Assembly: GCA_947452065.1 (NCBI GenBank)
Contig: CANGBB010000001.1
Coordinates: 310,001 to 374,000, forward strand
DNA from: Gammaproteobacteria bacterium
Lineage (GTDB): Bacteria > Pseudomonadota > Gammaproteobacteria > Steroidobacterales > Steroidobacteraceae
Length of the DNA stretch: 64,000 nt
Reading direction: 5' to 3'
The position numbers and the translations under genes are program-made. Below, piece after piece: positions 1 to 8,901 of the stretch (position 1 is the first letter of the stretch; the number at the start of each line of letters is the position of its first letter). Under the pieces are notes generated by a model. That model saw only the letters and a list, made by a program, of their open reading frames with translations. It made no database searches and was not told the DNA's origin.

Positions 1-165
1 ATCCTGGGTGTGCGACTGGGCACGATTCATAACCTGCATTACTACCTGACCCTGATGCGCCGGATCCGCGCTGCGATCGCAGCCGGGACGCTGGAGTCGC
101 TGGAAAGGGCCATCCGCGCCATTCCGGAGCGGGCAGGGCAGGTATCCGCCGGCACTGTGGCATAA
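1..165 (+). CDS. tgt: Queuine tRNA-ribosyltransferase (Tgt), C-terminal end only
   Basis: Reading frame 1 is open from the window edge to TAA at 163-165 and gives the last 54 residues of a protein. The segment 'TIHNLHYYLTLMRRIRAAI' is the conserved C-terminal helix region of bacterial Tgt, which exchanges guanine for preQ1 in the wobble position of tRNAs with GUN anticodons. The start and the catalytic Asp residues lie outside the window. Its place just before yajC-secD-secF is the usual gammaproteobacterial order (queA-tgt-yajC-secDF). Queuosine synthesis reappears in the window as queG near 54 kb. Confidence 0.88.
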   Translation: MLGVRLGTIHNLHYYLTLMRRIRAAIAAGTLESLERAIRAIPERAGQVSAGTVA

Positions 166-238
166 TGCGCGCCGTTTTCGGGCGGGGGTCACCAGGCTGC
201 CGGCCGTTTCACCGAACCATCCAGGGGCTGGAGTTAAC

Positions 239-568
239 ATGAACATTATCAGTACCGCCATGGCACAGGGTGCCGCGCCGGCCGCCGGATCCGGTGGTCT
301 CAGTTCACTGATCTTCATGGCGGCATTCATCGCCATTTTCTACTTCATGCTCATCCGGCCGCAGCAAAAGCGTGCCAAGGAGCAGCAGGCCATGTTGGCG
401 GCGCTGGCCAACGGCGACGAAGTCGTCACCAGCGGCGGTCTGCTGGGACGCATCGTCGAGGTCGGTGACAACTACCTGGGCGTCGAGATCGCCGAAGGTG
501 TGCGCATCAAGGTTCAGAAGAGCGCCATCACGCAGGTGCTCCCCAAGGGCACTCTGCGCAACGGCTGA
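239..568 (+). CDS. yajC: Sec translocon accessory subunit YajC
   Basis: A 109-residue protein with one transmembrane segment (about residues 22-39) followed by the family hallmark 'MLIRPQQKRAKEQQ' and a small cytoplasmic domain with 'NGDEVVTSGGLLGRI'. YajC joins SecD and SecF in the inner-membrane complex that supports SecYEG. The ATG follows GGAG with good spacing. secD starts 15 nt downstream, so the two are almost certainly co-transcribed. Length and motifs are normal for the family. Confidence 0.95.
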   Translation: MNIISTAMAQGAAPAAGSGGLSSLIFMAAFIAIFYFMLIRPQQKRAKEQQAMLAALANGDEVVTSGGLLGRIVEVGDNYLGVEIAEGVRIKVQKSAITQVLPKGTLRNG

Positions 569-583
569 GCGGACGCGAACACC

Positions 584-2458
584 ATGCTCGAATACCCACG
601 CTGGAAATACATTCTCGTCGTCGTCGTACTGGCGATCGGCCTTTTGTTCGCGCTGCCGAACGTGTTCGGCGAGCAGGACGCACTGCAGGTCGAACGCAAG
701 GACGGCATCGCCATGGACGAGGTGGCGCAGAAGTCGGTTGCCGACTTGCTGGCCGCGCGCCAGATCGTTGCTGCGGGCTCCTATCTGGACAGCGGCCGGC
801 TGATGCTGCGCTTTGACCAGCGCACCGAGCAGCTCAAGGCCCGTGACGCAGTCAATGAAACGATGTCTGAAACCCACCGCTCGGCGCTGTCCACAGCCTC
901 GCGCGCGCCGCGCTGGCTGCAGGCCATCGGTGCACGGCCGATGTCGCTGGGTCTGGATCTGCGCGGCGGCCTGTATCTCTTGTTCGAAGTGGACCTCACC
1001 GACACCATTTCGCAGCTGCTGACCTCGTATGAGCAGTCCTTCCGCCGCACGCTGGTCGAGAACAAGATCACCTTTGGCGACACCTCGGTGCTGCCTGCAG
1101 TCAACGGCTTGCCGCCGACCACTGTGCGCATCGCTGTGCCAGCCGGTACGGCCGCCGAGTCGGTGCGCAGTGCGCTCGCCAGCGCTAACCGCGAGCTGGC
1201 TTTCACGGTTGGTACGGCAGGGGATGGCAGCGCGGTCGTGGACATGGTGCTGACGCCGACTCAAATCAGCGAACGCCAGAACTATGCCATCCAGCAGAAT
1301 CGCATCACTCTCGAGAATCGCATCAACGAGCTGGGTGTGAGCGAGAGCGTCGTGCAGCAGCAGGGTAAGACGCGCCTGAACGTGCAGCTGCCGGGCAAGA
1401 GCAATGCCGCTGAAGTGAAGGACGTTCTGGGCAAGGTCGCGACGCTGGAGTTCCGGCTCGAGGATTGGCAAAACAACGCCTTCGAGGCCCAGCAGCGTGG
1501 CCGCGCTCCGGTGGGCTCGAAGCTGTACAAGACCAAGGAAGGCACGCCGGTGCTGCTCAAGCGCGATCTGATCGCGACCGGTGACCAGCTGACCACGGCT
1601 TCATCCTCCGTTGGTAACCAGGGTCCCGAGGTCAGCATCCAGCTCAACGGTACGGCGGCCGATGCCATGTTGCGCGCCACGCGTGTCAGCGTGGGGCGGC
1701 GTATGGCGATCGTCTACATCGAGAAGACCCGCAAGGAAGAGATCGTCGACGGCCAGAAGGTCGAGCGCCCGGTCACCACCGAAAAGATCATCAGTCTCGC
1801 GACGATCCAGAGCGTGCTGAGCAACAACTTCCGTATCACTGGTCTGTCGTCGGCGGAGTCACGCGAACTGGCGCTGCTGCTGCGCTCTGGTTCTCTGGCT
1901 GCCCCGATCTACATCGTGCAGGAAAACGTGGTCGGTGCAAGCCTCGGTCAGGACAACATCGACAAGGGTGTTCGAGCGCTTATTCTTGGCATGGGATTGG
2001 TCTTCGCGTTCATGGCCATCTACTACCGCACGTTCGGTTGGATCGCGAACCTGGTGCTGCTGTCCAACATTGTGCTGCTCGCGGCACTCATGTCGATGAT
2101 CCGCTCGGCCTTGTCGCTGCCTGGAATCGCCGGCATGGTGCTCACGGTCGGTATGGCGGTGGACGCGAACATCCTCATTTATGAGCGTATTCGTGAGGAG
2201 GTGCGCAATGGCATGTCGCCGCAGGCGGCCATTCGCGCTGGTTTCGACAAGGCCTGGTCCGCGATTCTTGACTCCAACGTCACGACGCTGATCGCAGGTC
2301 TGGTGCTGTGGATCTTCGGCACCGGAGCAATCCGTGGATTCGCGGTGGTGCTGACCTTCGGCATCATCACCTCGCTCTTCACGGCCATCATGGGTTCACG
2401 CGCACTGGTGACGCTGCTGTACGGCGGTTCCAAGCGCGTTGAGAAGCTGTCCATCTAG
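584..2458 (+). CDS. secD: Protein translocase subunit SecD
   Basis: A 624-residue inner-membrane protein that uses the proton gradient to help pull proteins out of SecYEG on the periplasmic side. An N-terminal membrane helix (about residues 8-27) is followed by the large periplasmic P1 domain with the 'LGLDLRGGLYLLFEV' motif. The C-terminal part holds five predicted helices with the conserved 'GMAVDANILIYERIREE' motif of the RND-like core. Length matches the family. secF follows after a short gap. Confidence 0.97.
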   Translation: MLEYPRWKYILVVVVLAIGLLFALPNVFGEQDALQVERKDGIAMDEVAQKSVADLLAARQIVAAGSYLDSGRLMLRFDQRTEQLKARDAVNETMSETHRSALSTASRAPRWLQAIGARPMSLGLDLRGGLYLLFEVDLTDTISQLLTSYEQSFRRTLVENKITFGDTSVLPAVNGLPPTTVRIAVPAGTAAESVRSALASANRELAFTVGTAGDGSAVVDMVLTPTQISERQNYAIQQNRITLENRINELGVSESVVQQQGKTRLNVQLPGKSNAAEVKDVLGKVATLEFRLEDWQNNAFEAQQRGRAPVGSKLYKTKEGTPVLLKRDLIATGDQLTTASSSVGNQGPEVSIQLNGTAADAMLRATRVSVGRRMAIVYIEKTRKEEIVDGQKVERPVTTEKIISLATIQSVLSNNFRITGLSSAESRELALLLRSGSLAAPIYIVQENVVGASLGQDNIDKGVRALILGMGLVFAFMAIYYRTFGWIANLVLLSNIVLLAALMSMIRSALSLPGIAGMVLTVGMAVDANILIYERIREEVRNGMSPQAAIRAGFDKAWSAILDSNVTTLIAGLVLWIFGTGAIRGFAVVLTFGIITSLFTAIMGSRALVTLLYGGSKRVEKLSI

Positions 2459-2486
2459 TCCGCAACGACATACGCAGGAAACGAAC

Positions 2487-3425
2487 ATGGAGTTCTTCCA
2501 CAAGGTCAGTACCGTTCCGTTCATGCGGCAGCGGAAGCTCTGGTACGCGGTGTCCGCAGCGTTGATTCTTGCCTCGCTGATTTCTTTGGCGACGCGCGGC
2601 CTGAACTTTGGCATCGACTTCACGGGCGGTGTCAGTGTGCAGGTGCGCTTCTCGGGTACTGCGAATGTCACCGCGGTCACGGAGGCGGTGACCCGTGCCG
2701 GGTACGCATCCCCATCCGTGAGTAACTTCGGTACCTCGCGTGATGTGCTGATCCGCTTGCCACCGCTGTCGCAGACGCAGACCTCAGAGCAGCTGCGCAG
2801 CAATGTGGAAGCGGCGGTGCAGTCCATCGACAAGGGCGCTGAAATCCTGCAAATCGATAACGTAGGTGCTCAGGTTGGTGCGGAATTGCGCAACAGCGCT
2901 TGGCAGTCGCTGCTCGCGACGCTGATCCTCATTGGGCTGTACCTGTTGTTCCGGTTCCATACTTGGCGTCTGTCCCTGGGTGCCGTGGTGTCGGCCATGC
3001 ATGACCCGATTCTGGTGGCGGGCTTCTTCTCGTGGACGCAGATGACCTTCGATCTGCCCACCGTTTCGGCGCTGTTGGCCGTGATCGGTTACTCGCTCAA
3101 CGACACGGTCGTGGTATTTGACCGTATTCGCGAGCGCTTTCATGCCGCGCGCCGCCAGCCGCCCAGCGAGATCATCGACCAGTCGATCAATGAGACGCTG
3201 TCGCGAACCCTGATCACCAGCGGTGCCACCTTTGCGGTGGTGCTGGTGCTGTTGTTGTTCGGAGGTGCGGCGCTGGTCGGATTCTCCACCGCACTCGTGG
3301 TTGGCATTCTTGTGGGTACGTATTCGTCGATCTATGTGGCCAGTGCCATTGCGCTCGACTGCGGCCTGAAGGCTGAACATCTGCTGCCGACGGCGGTGAA
3401 GCATCCGGTTGACGATCTGCCGTAG
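2487..3425 (+). CDS. secF: Protein translocase subunit SecF
   Basis: A 312-residue partner of SecD. It shows the N-terminal helix, the 'LNFGIDFTGG' motif, and the membrane motif 'GYSLNDTVVVFDRIRE', which carries the conserved Asp and Arg of SecF. An open frame extends upstream to 2439, inside secD. The ATG at 2487 was chosen because AGGAAAC precedes it and the protein then begins 'MEFF', as SecF proteins do. It is in an operon with yajC and secD, and the terC-family gene follows 41 nt later. Confidence 0.96.
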   Translation: MEFFHKVSTVPFMRQRKLWYAVSAALILASLISLATRGLNFGIDFTGGVSVQVRFSGTANVTAVTEAVTRAGYASPSVSNFGTSRDVLIRLPPLSQTQTSEQLRSNVEAAVQSIDKGAEILQIDNVGAQVGAELRNSAWQSLLATLILIGLYLLFRFHTWRLSLGAVVSAMHDPILVAGFFSWTQMTFDLPTVSALLAVIGYSLNDTVVVFDRIRERFHAARRQPPSEIIDQSINETLSRTLITSGATFAVVLVLLLFGGAALVGFSTALVVGILVGTYSSIYVASAIALDCGLKAEHLLPTAVKHPVDDLP

Positions 3426-3466
3426 TCCGAGATTGCTGCGATCGCCATCACTGAGTGGGGCGCCCA

Positions 3467-4207
3467 ATGATTGAGTTGCTGACTGATCCGAATGCATGGC
3501 TGGCGTTTGTAACGCTGGCTGCGCTTGAGATCGTGCTCGGGATCGACAACATCATCTTCCTCTCGATTCTGGTGGGTCGGCTTCCGGAGGCGCAGAGGCG
3601 TAGCGCCCGCCTGTTTGGTCTCGGCCTCGCCATGTTCCTGCGCGTTGCGCTGTTGATATCCATTGTCTGGCTGACGCGGTTGACTGCGCCCTGGCTGTTC
3701 ATTGCCGGGTTGGAGCTCTCGGGGCGGGATTTGGTGCTGGGTGTCGGTGGCTTGTTCCTGCTCGGGAAGAGCGTCAGCGAAATTCATGGCACCTTGGAGG
3801 GTGCCCATGAGCACACACCAAGGCGTGCGGCGGCGGGTTATGTCTCAACCGTGGTGCAGATCGCACTGATCGATATCGTCTTCTCGCTCGATTCCGTATT
3901 CACCGCCGTTGGTATGGCTAATCAGATACCCGTGATGGTCGCCGCCATCATTGTCGCCGTACTGTTCATGATGTGGCTCTCCGCTAGCGTGGCCGCGTTC
4001 GTTGACCGCCACCCCACGGTGAAGATGCTGGCCCTCAGCTTCCTGATCCTCGTGGGCGTCGCGCTGATCGGCGAGGCCATCAAGGTGCATGTGCCGAAGG
4101 CCATGCTGTACTTCGCCATGGCGTTCTCGGTGGTGGTCGAGATGATCAATATCACCCTGCGCAAGCGCCTCGACGCGCGGCGTCAGCAGTCGTCCAAGGA
4201 CGCCTGA
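3467..4207 (+). CDS. TerC family integral membrane protein
   Basis: A 246-residue multispanning protein with the TerC signature 'LEIVLGIDNIIFLSIL' near the N-terminus and the internal repeat 'IALIDIVFSLDSVFTAVG', each with membrane-embedded acidic residues. TerC/Alx/YoaE proteins are linked to manganese or other metal efflux that helps load exported enzymes. Substrate cannot be told from sequence. An in-frame GTG at 3455 would add four residues; the ATG at 3467 matches the family start. Only 41 nt separate it from secF, so it may share that operon. No yybP-ykoY Mn riboswitch was seen upstream. Confidence 0.9.
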   Translation: MIELLTDPNAWLAFVTLAALEIVLGIDNIIFLSILVGRLPEAQRRSARLFGLGLAMFLRVALLISIVWLTRLTAPWLFIAGLELSGRDLVLGVGGLFLLGKSVSEIHGTLEGAHEHTPRRAAAGYVSTVVQIALIDIVFSLDSVFTAVGMANQIPVMVAAIIVAVLFMMWLSASVAAFVDRHPTVKMLALSFLILVGVALIGEAIKVHVPKAMLYFAMAFSVVVEMINITLRKRLDARRQQSSKDA

Positions 4208-4270
4208 GTCTCCGATGGCGGGGTTGCGCCCGCCACGGCTCCCTTGGCATCCCGGCACCGGCTGCGTCTG

Positions 4271-4300
4271 TTGGCCGGCCGCTGGCTGGCCGTCTATACT
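4271..4300 (+). promoter_or_regulatory. Probable sigma70 promoter of the liv-type ABC operon
   Basis: TTGGCC at 4271-4276 and TATACT at 4295-4300 are separated by 18 nt. This lies in the terC-livK gap, about 46 nt before the livK ATG. The -10 is a strong match and the -35 a fair one. Confidence 0.5.
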
Positions 4301-4346
4301 CAAGCGCATCGCTCACCGATCTCATCCGGCCCACGGGAAAAATCCG

Positions 4347-5504
4347 ATGAACAAGCGCTTGGCTGCTCTGGCTCCGACTTTGGCGGGAATCACGCTGGCA
4401 CTTGCGGCCTGCAGTCAGTCGGGCGCGCCCGGCGGTGCCGCCGGCGAGACCATTAGGATCGGCGAATTTGCCTCTCTCACCGGCAAGGAGGCCGCGTTCG
4501 GCCAGTCCTCCCACAAGGGCACGCAGTTGGCCATTGAGGAGCTCAACGCGACGGGCGGGCTGCTCGGCAAGAAAATCGAGTTCATCTACGAAGACAACCG
4601 CAGCTCGCCGGGCGAGTCCGCCACCATCGCCAAGAAGCTCATCACCCGTGACCGCGTCGTGGCGCTGCTCGGTGAGGTGGCCTCAGGTCGCTCGCTGGAA
4701 GCGGCCCCAATCGCGCAGGCCAACAAGGTGCCGATGATCTCGCCGTCGTCGACCAATCCCAAGGTCACTGAGACGGGTGATTACATCTTCCGCGTCTGCT
4801 TCACCGATCCGTTCCAGGGCAAGTTGCTCGCGGAGTTTGCCCGCAAGACGCTCAAGGCCCAGAAGGTGGCGATTTTCTCGGACGTTGCAGCACCGTACAG
4901 CGTGGGTCTGGCCCAGTACTTCCGCGAGCCGTTTGTGGCCGGCGGAGGGCGTGTGGCCGCTGAGGAGAAGTACACGGGTGGTGACAAGGACTTCAAGGCG
5001 CAGCTGACCGCCATCAAGGCGCAGCATCCGGATGCCATTCTGGTTCCGGGCTATTACACCGACGTTGGCTTGATCGTCGCGCAGGCGCGCCAACTCGGCA
5101 TCACCGCGCCGATGTTCGGCGGTGATGGCTGGGAAGCGCCCGAGCTGATCCAGATTGCCGGTGGCGCACTTGAAGAGACCTACTATTCCACGCACTTCTC
5201 GCCTGAAAACAGCGACCCGGCCGTGCAGAAGTTTGTTGCCGCTTTCAAGGCGCGCTACAACGGCGAGACCCCCGATGCGATGGCCGCACTGGGCTACGAC
5301 TCCGCGATGGTCCTGGCCGATGCCATTCGCCGTGCAGGCACCACCGAGAGCGGCAAGCTGCGTGATGCTATTGCTGCCACAAACGGCTTTGCCGGCGTGA
5401 CGGGCGCGACCACACTGGATGCGCAGCGTAACGCCACCAAGCCCGCAGTCATCATCACCGTCAAGGATGGCCAGTTCAAATATCTAGAGACGGTCACGCC
5501 CTAA
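4347..5504 (+). CDS. livK: Branched-chain amino acid type ABC transporter, substrate-binding lipoprotein
   Basis: A 385-residue periplasmic binding protein of the LivK/LivJ (Peripla_BP_6) family. The N-terminus 'MNKRLAALAPTLAGITLALA' runs into a lipobox 'LAAC', so the protein is probably anchored as a lipoprotein. Family motifs include 'IRIGEFASLTGKEAAFGQS' and 'KKIEFIYEDNRSSPGES'. The open frame begins upstream at 4215, but the ATG at 4347 gives a proper signal and follows GGGAAA. It is the first gene of a complete five-gene transporter operon. The real ligand could be leucine/valine, another amino acid, urea or an amide. Confidence 0.88.
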   Translation: MNKRLAALAPTLAGITLALAACSQSGAPGGAAGETIRIGEFASLTGKEAAFGQSSHKGTQLAIEELNATGGLLGKKIEFIYEDNRSSPGESATIAKKLITRDRVVALLGEVASGRSLEAAPIAQANKVPMISPSSTNPKVTETGDYIFRVCFTDPFQGKLLAEFARKTLKAQKVAIFSDVAAPYSVGLAQYFREPFVAGGGRVAAEEKYTGGDKDFKAQLTAIKAQHPDAILVPGYYTDVGLIVAQARQLGITAPMFGGDGWEAPELIQIAGGALEETYYSTHFSPENSDPAVQKFVAAFKARYNGETPDAMAALGYDSAMVLADAIRRAGTTESGKLRDAIAATNGFAGVTGATTLDAQRNATKPAVIITVKDGQFKYLETVTP

Positions 5505-5522
5505 TTACGGGCGCGTCGCACC

Positions 5523-6413
5523 GTGACGGAGTTACTGCAGCAGCTGGTCAACGGTCTGTCGCTGGGCGCGATTTACGCGTTGATCGCGTTGGGCTACACG
5601 ATGGTCTACGGTGTGCTGCGCTTCATCAACTTTGCGCACAGCGATGTGTTCATGGTCGGGGCCTTCGCCGGGTACTACCTCGGGCGCGAGTTGCCGTCAG
5701 AAACTTTCGGTGGTGGCCTGCTGGCTCTGGCCGGCGCGATGGTGGCGTGCGCCGCGCTCGGCGTGCTGATCGAAAAGCTGGCTTACCGACCGCTCCGGGG
5801 ACGTTCCACTCTGTCGGTGCTGATTACGGCAATCGGCGTTTCTCTGTTGCTGCAGAATCTCGGCCAGCGCCTGTTCGGTGCCAATCCGCGCTCCTTTCCG
5901 CAGCTGTTTCCCCGCCATGATTTCCGTTTCGATGGTCTGGTGATCTCCAGCGCGCAGCTGGCGGTGTTTGTCATCACGCTGGTGCTCATGTTCGCGCTGC
6001 GCTGGATCGTGATGAAGACGCGTATCGGCATGGCCATGCGGGCGCTGTCATTCAATCCTGTGGCGGCCTCGCTGGTTGGTGTCAGTAATGACTTCGTGAT
6101 CTCCTGCACCTTTGCGCTGGGGTCCGCACTGGCTGGGGCAGGCGGCATTCTTTACGCGCTGAACTATCCGTCCATCGATCCGTTGATGGGCACGCTGCCG
6201 GGCCTGAAGGCCTTTGTTGCAGCGGTGTTGGGTGGCATCGGCAATATTCCGGGCGCAGCCGCGGGCGGGCTGCTGCTGGGGCTGATTGAAACCGTCGTGG
6301 TGGCACTCGGTGGGTCCACTTACCGTGATGCAGTAGCCTTCGGGGTGCTGATCCTGATTCTGCTGCTGCGGCCGGGCGGGCTGCTCGGCCGTGTTCAAAC
6401 GGAGAAGGTCTGA
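5523..6413 (+). CDS. livH: Branched-chain amino acid type ABC transporter, permease LivH
   Basis: A 296-residue inner-membrane permease with the LivH signatures 'GYTMVYGVLRFINFAHSDVFM' (N-terminal) and 'GLKAFVAAVLGGIGNIPGA' (C-terminal cytoplasmic EAA-like loop contacting the ATPases). It forms the channel heterodimer with LivM. The start is a GTG 18 nt after livK. Its stop TGA overlaps the ATG of livM by one base, which implies translational coupling. Confidence 0.92.
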   Translation: MTELLQQLVNGLSLGAIYALIALGYTMVYGVLRFINFAHSDVFMVGAFAGYYLGRELPSETFGGGLLALAGAMVACAALGVLIEKLAYRPLRGRSTLSVLITAIGVSLLLQNLGQRLFGANPRSFPQLFPRHDFRFDGLVISSAQLAVFVITLVLMFALRWIVMKTRIGMAMRALSFNPVAASLVGVSNDFVISCTFALGSALAGAGGILYALNYPSIDPLMGTLPGLKAFVAAVLGGIGNIPGAAAGGLLLGLIETVVVALGGSTYRDAVAFGVLILILLLRPGGLLGRVQTEKV

Positions 6414-7375
6414 TGCTGCCGGCTTCGCAGTGGGGGTTGCTGGCGGCACTGTGTGCCAGTGCCTTGCTGTCGTGGTTCGCACCGGCGTTCAACCCGTATT
6501 TTCTCGACGTGGCGGTCTCTTGCGGCATCAATGTCACGCTAGCCGTCAGTCTGAATCTCATCAATGGTTACACCGGGCAATTCTCGCTGGGTCATGCCGG
6601 CTTCATGGCCGTGGGTGCCTACACCGCAGCGATGCTCACCACCGCAGCGGCTGGCCTGCTGTTGCCCCTGTTCGGTGGTCATACGGCCTTGTTGTTTCTG
6701 ATGGCTTTGTTGGCCGGTGGTCTGGCTGCGGCGCTGGCTGGATTGTTGGTGGGTGTTCCGTCGCTGCGGCTCAAGGGCGATTACCTAGCCATCGTGACGC
6801 TCGGCTTCGGCGAGATCATCCGTGTGATCCTGCAGAACATTGATGCGGTGGGTGGCTCGCGGGGTCTGATCGGCATTCCGGATTACAGCAATCTCTTTGC
6901 TACCTTCGGCTTGGCGGCGGTGACGGTATACGTTGTCTGGGCGCTTGTGTCCTCCAGCTATGGACGCGGCTTCATTGCGGTGGCCGATGATGAAATTGCG
7001 GCCGAAGCGGTGGGTATCAACAGCACGCGCTACAAGATCCGCGCCTTCGTGGTCGGCGCCTTCTTTGCCGGTGTTGCCGGAGGCGTATACGCGCACTTCA
7101 AGCAATACATCGCGCCGCAGGGATTCGGCTTCGACAAGTCCATCGAGATCGTCGTGATGGTCATTCTTGGTGGCATGGGAAACATGTTCGGGGTGATTCT
7201 GGCTGCGGTATTGCTGACGGTGCTGACCGAGACTTTGCGGCAGTTCGGCGACTTCCGCATGATCGTGTACGCGCTGCTGATCATCGTGCTGATGATCGCG
7301 CGGCCACAGGGCCTGTTCCGATGGCAGCGCCGGTCAGTCCGGGCGGCGGCCGACGCACCGCGTGAGGACGCCTGA
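6413..7375 (+). CDS. livM: Branched-chain amino acid type ABC transporter, permease LivM
   Basis: A 320-residue second permease. The family motifs 'LNLINGYTGQFSLGHAGFMA' and 'GDYLAIVTLGFGEIIRV' are present, followed by a 'SIEIVVMVILGGMGNMFGV' coupling loop. About eight membrane spans can be traced. The ATG overlaps the livH stop by one base, and the livG ATG lies one base past its stop. Confidence 0.92.
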   Translation: MLPASQWGLLAALCASALLSWFAPAFNPYFLDVAVSCGINVTLAVSLNLINGYTGQFSLGHAGFMAVGAYTAAMLTTAAAGLLLPLFGGHTALLFLMALLAGGLAAALAGLLVGVPSLRLKGDYLAIVTLGFGEIIRVILQNIDAVGGSRGLIGIPDYSNLFATFGLAAVTVYVVWALVSSSYGRGFIAVADDEIAAEAVGINSTRYKIRAFVVGAFFAGVAGGVYAHFKQYIAPQGFGFDKSIEIVVMVILGGMGNMFGVILAAVLLTVLTETLRQFGDFRMIVYALLIIVLMIARPQGLFRWQRRSVRAAADAPREDA

Positions 7376-7376
7376 G

Positions 7377-8156
7377 ATGGCTGCGCCGCTGCTGCAACTT
7401 CAGGATTGCACCATCCGTTTTGGCGGACTCACGGCGCTCTCGGGTCTGGCCACACAGATCGGCGAACAGGAACTGGTGGCGCTGATCGGCCCCAATGGCG
7501 CGGGCAAGACCACCGTTTTCAATTTGATCACCGGCGTCTATCGCCCCACCAGCGGGGCCATCCGCTTCGGCGGTGAATCGCTGCTCGGACTGCGGCCGTT
7601 CCAGATATCGGCCTGTGGTATCGCACGCACCTTCCAGAACATTCGCCTGTTCCCTGGGCTGAGCGTCTTTGACAATGTGCGCGTGGCCTTTCATCGGCAC
7701 TTGCGCCAAGGTGCTTGGCATACCGTGCTGCGCTGGCGTCAATTCAGCGCGGAGGAGCGTGAGGTCGAAGCGCGCACCCTTGAGCTGCTGGACATCTTCG
7801 GGCTGGCATCGCTGCGCGATGAGCCGGCCAGAAGTCTGCCGTATGGCAGTCAGCGACGTCTGGAGATCGTGCGCGCTCTGGCCACCGGTCCGCGACTGCT
7901 GCTGCTCGATGAGCCGGCCGCCGGCATGAATCCCACCGAAAAAGTTGAGCTGACGCGACTGATCCGCTTCGTCAAGGAACGCTTCCGGATCGCTGTGCTG
8001 CTGGTCGAGCACGATATGCAGTTGGTGATGGAGAGTTGCGAGCGAATCGTCGTGCTCGATCATGGCGTCAAGATCGCTGACGGTGATCCGGCTTCGGTGC
8101 GTGCGGATCCGCGTGTCATCGAGGCCTATCTGGGTGGAGAGGTGGCGCATGCTTGA
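7377..8156 (+). CDS. livG: Branched-chain amino acid type ABC transporter, ATPase LivG
   Basis: A 259-residue ATPase with Walker A 'GPNGAGKTT', the LivG-type 'GIARTFQNIRLFPGLSVFDN' Q-loop region, a signature motif in the degenerate form 'LPYGSQRRLEI', Walker B 'LLLLDEPAAGMNP' and a switch His in 'VEHDM'. The 'PAAGMNP' sequence is diagnostic of the LivG subfamily. ATG 7377 is used rather than an upstream in-frame ATG inside livM. It overlaps livF by 8 nt. Confidence 0.93.
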   Translation: MAAPLLQLQDCTIRFGGLTALSGLATQIGEQELVALIGPNGAGKTTVFNLITGVYRPTSGAIRFGGESLLGLRPFQISACGIARTFQNIRLFPGLSVFDNVRVAFHRHLRQGAWHTVLRWRQFSAEEREVEARTLELLDIFGLASLRDEPARSLPYGSQRRLEIVRALATGPRLLLLDEPAAGMNPTEKVELTRLIRFVKERFRIAVLLVEHDMQLVMESCERIVVLDHGVKIADGDPASVRADPRVIEAYLGGEVAHA

Positions 8157-8856
8157 GTTGCGCGATCTGTCAGTGGCCTACGGTGCCATTCGTGCGTTGC
8201 ATGGCGTATCGCTGAGTGTGCCGGAAGGCAGCATCGTGACGCTGATCGGCAGCAATGGCGCCGGCAAGAGCACCACGCTGCGCGCAGCCTCAGGTCTGGT
8301 CAAAGTCCAGTCCGGATCCATTCACTTCGCCGGCGAGCGTATTGACGGTTGCGCCGCACACCAGATCGTCGCGCGCGGTCTGGCTCATGTGCCCGAAGGG
8401 CGCATGGTATTTGCCAATCTCACGGTGCTCGAGAATCTGATGATGGGCGCCTATCTGCAGCGTGATCGTGCAGTGGTGCGCCGCGAACTGGATCTGGTTT
8501 ACGCCACGTTCCCGCGGCTGCAGGAGCGGGCCGAGCAGGTGGCCGGCACGCTGTCCGGCGGCGAGCAGCAGATGCTGGCCATTGGCCGTGCGTTGATGTC
8601 GCGTCCTCGCTTCCTGATGATGGACGAGCCTTCTCTGGGTATTGCCCCGTTACTGGTGAAGACCATTTTCGAGAAGATCGTGGCGATCAACCGTACTCAG
8701 GGCATCACGATGTTGCTCGTGGAGCAGAACGCCAACCTGGCGCTGGAAGTTTCCAGTTTCGGCTATGTGCTGGAAACCGGCCGCATCATCCTGCAGGACG
8801 AAGCGGCGAAGCTGCGGCAGGATCCGCAGGTGCGGCGCGCCTATCTGGGTGGCTGA
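8149..8856 (+). CDS. livF: Branched-chain amino acid type ABC transporter, ATPase LivF
   Basis: A 235-residue ATPase, the LivF partner of LivG. It shows Walker A 'GSNGAGKSTT', signature 'LSGGEQQMLAIGRALM', Walker B 'FLMMDEPSLGIAP' and 'VEQNA', all typical of LivF. The ATG at 8149 lies within the last codons of livG, so the pair is translationally coupled. It ends the operon and converges on suhB with about 45 nt between stops. Confidence 0.93.
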   Translation: MLELRDLSVAYGAIRALHGVSLSVPEGSIVTLIGSNGAGKSTTLRAASGLVKVQSGSIHFAGERIDGCAAHQIVARGLAHVPEGRMVFANLTVLENLMMGAYLQRDRAVVRRELDLVYATFPRLQERAEQVAGTLSGGEQQMLAIGRALMSRPRFLMMDEPSLGIAPLLVKTIFEKIVAINRTQGITMLLVEQNANLALEVSSFGYVLETGRIILQDEAAKLRQDPQVRRAYLGG

Positions 8857-8901
8857 AGGGCGGGGTGACTGACGAGCACAGTCCGCACCGACTGGTTGTA
8901 C

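Noticed and set aside
305-1471. Long minus-strand open frame opposite secD
   Set aside because: It lies antisense to a clearly functional secD, has no family features and arises from GC-biased codon use.
3426-3466. yybP-ykoY Mn riboswitch before the terC-family gene
   Set aside because: The gap is only 41 nt and lacks the conserved GGGGA and helix elements.
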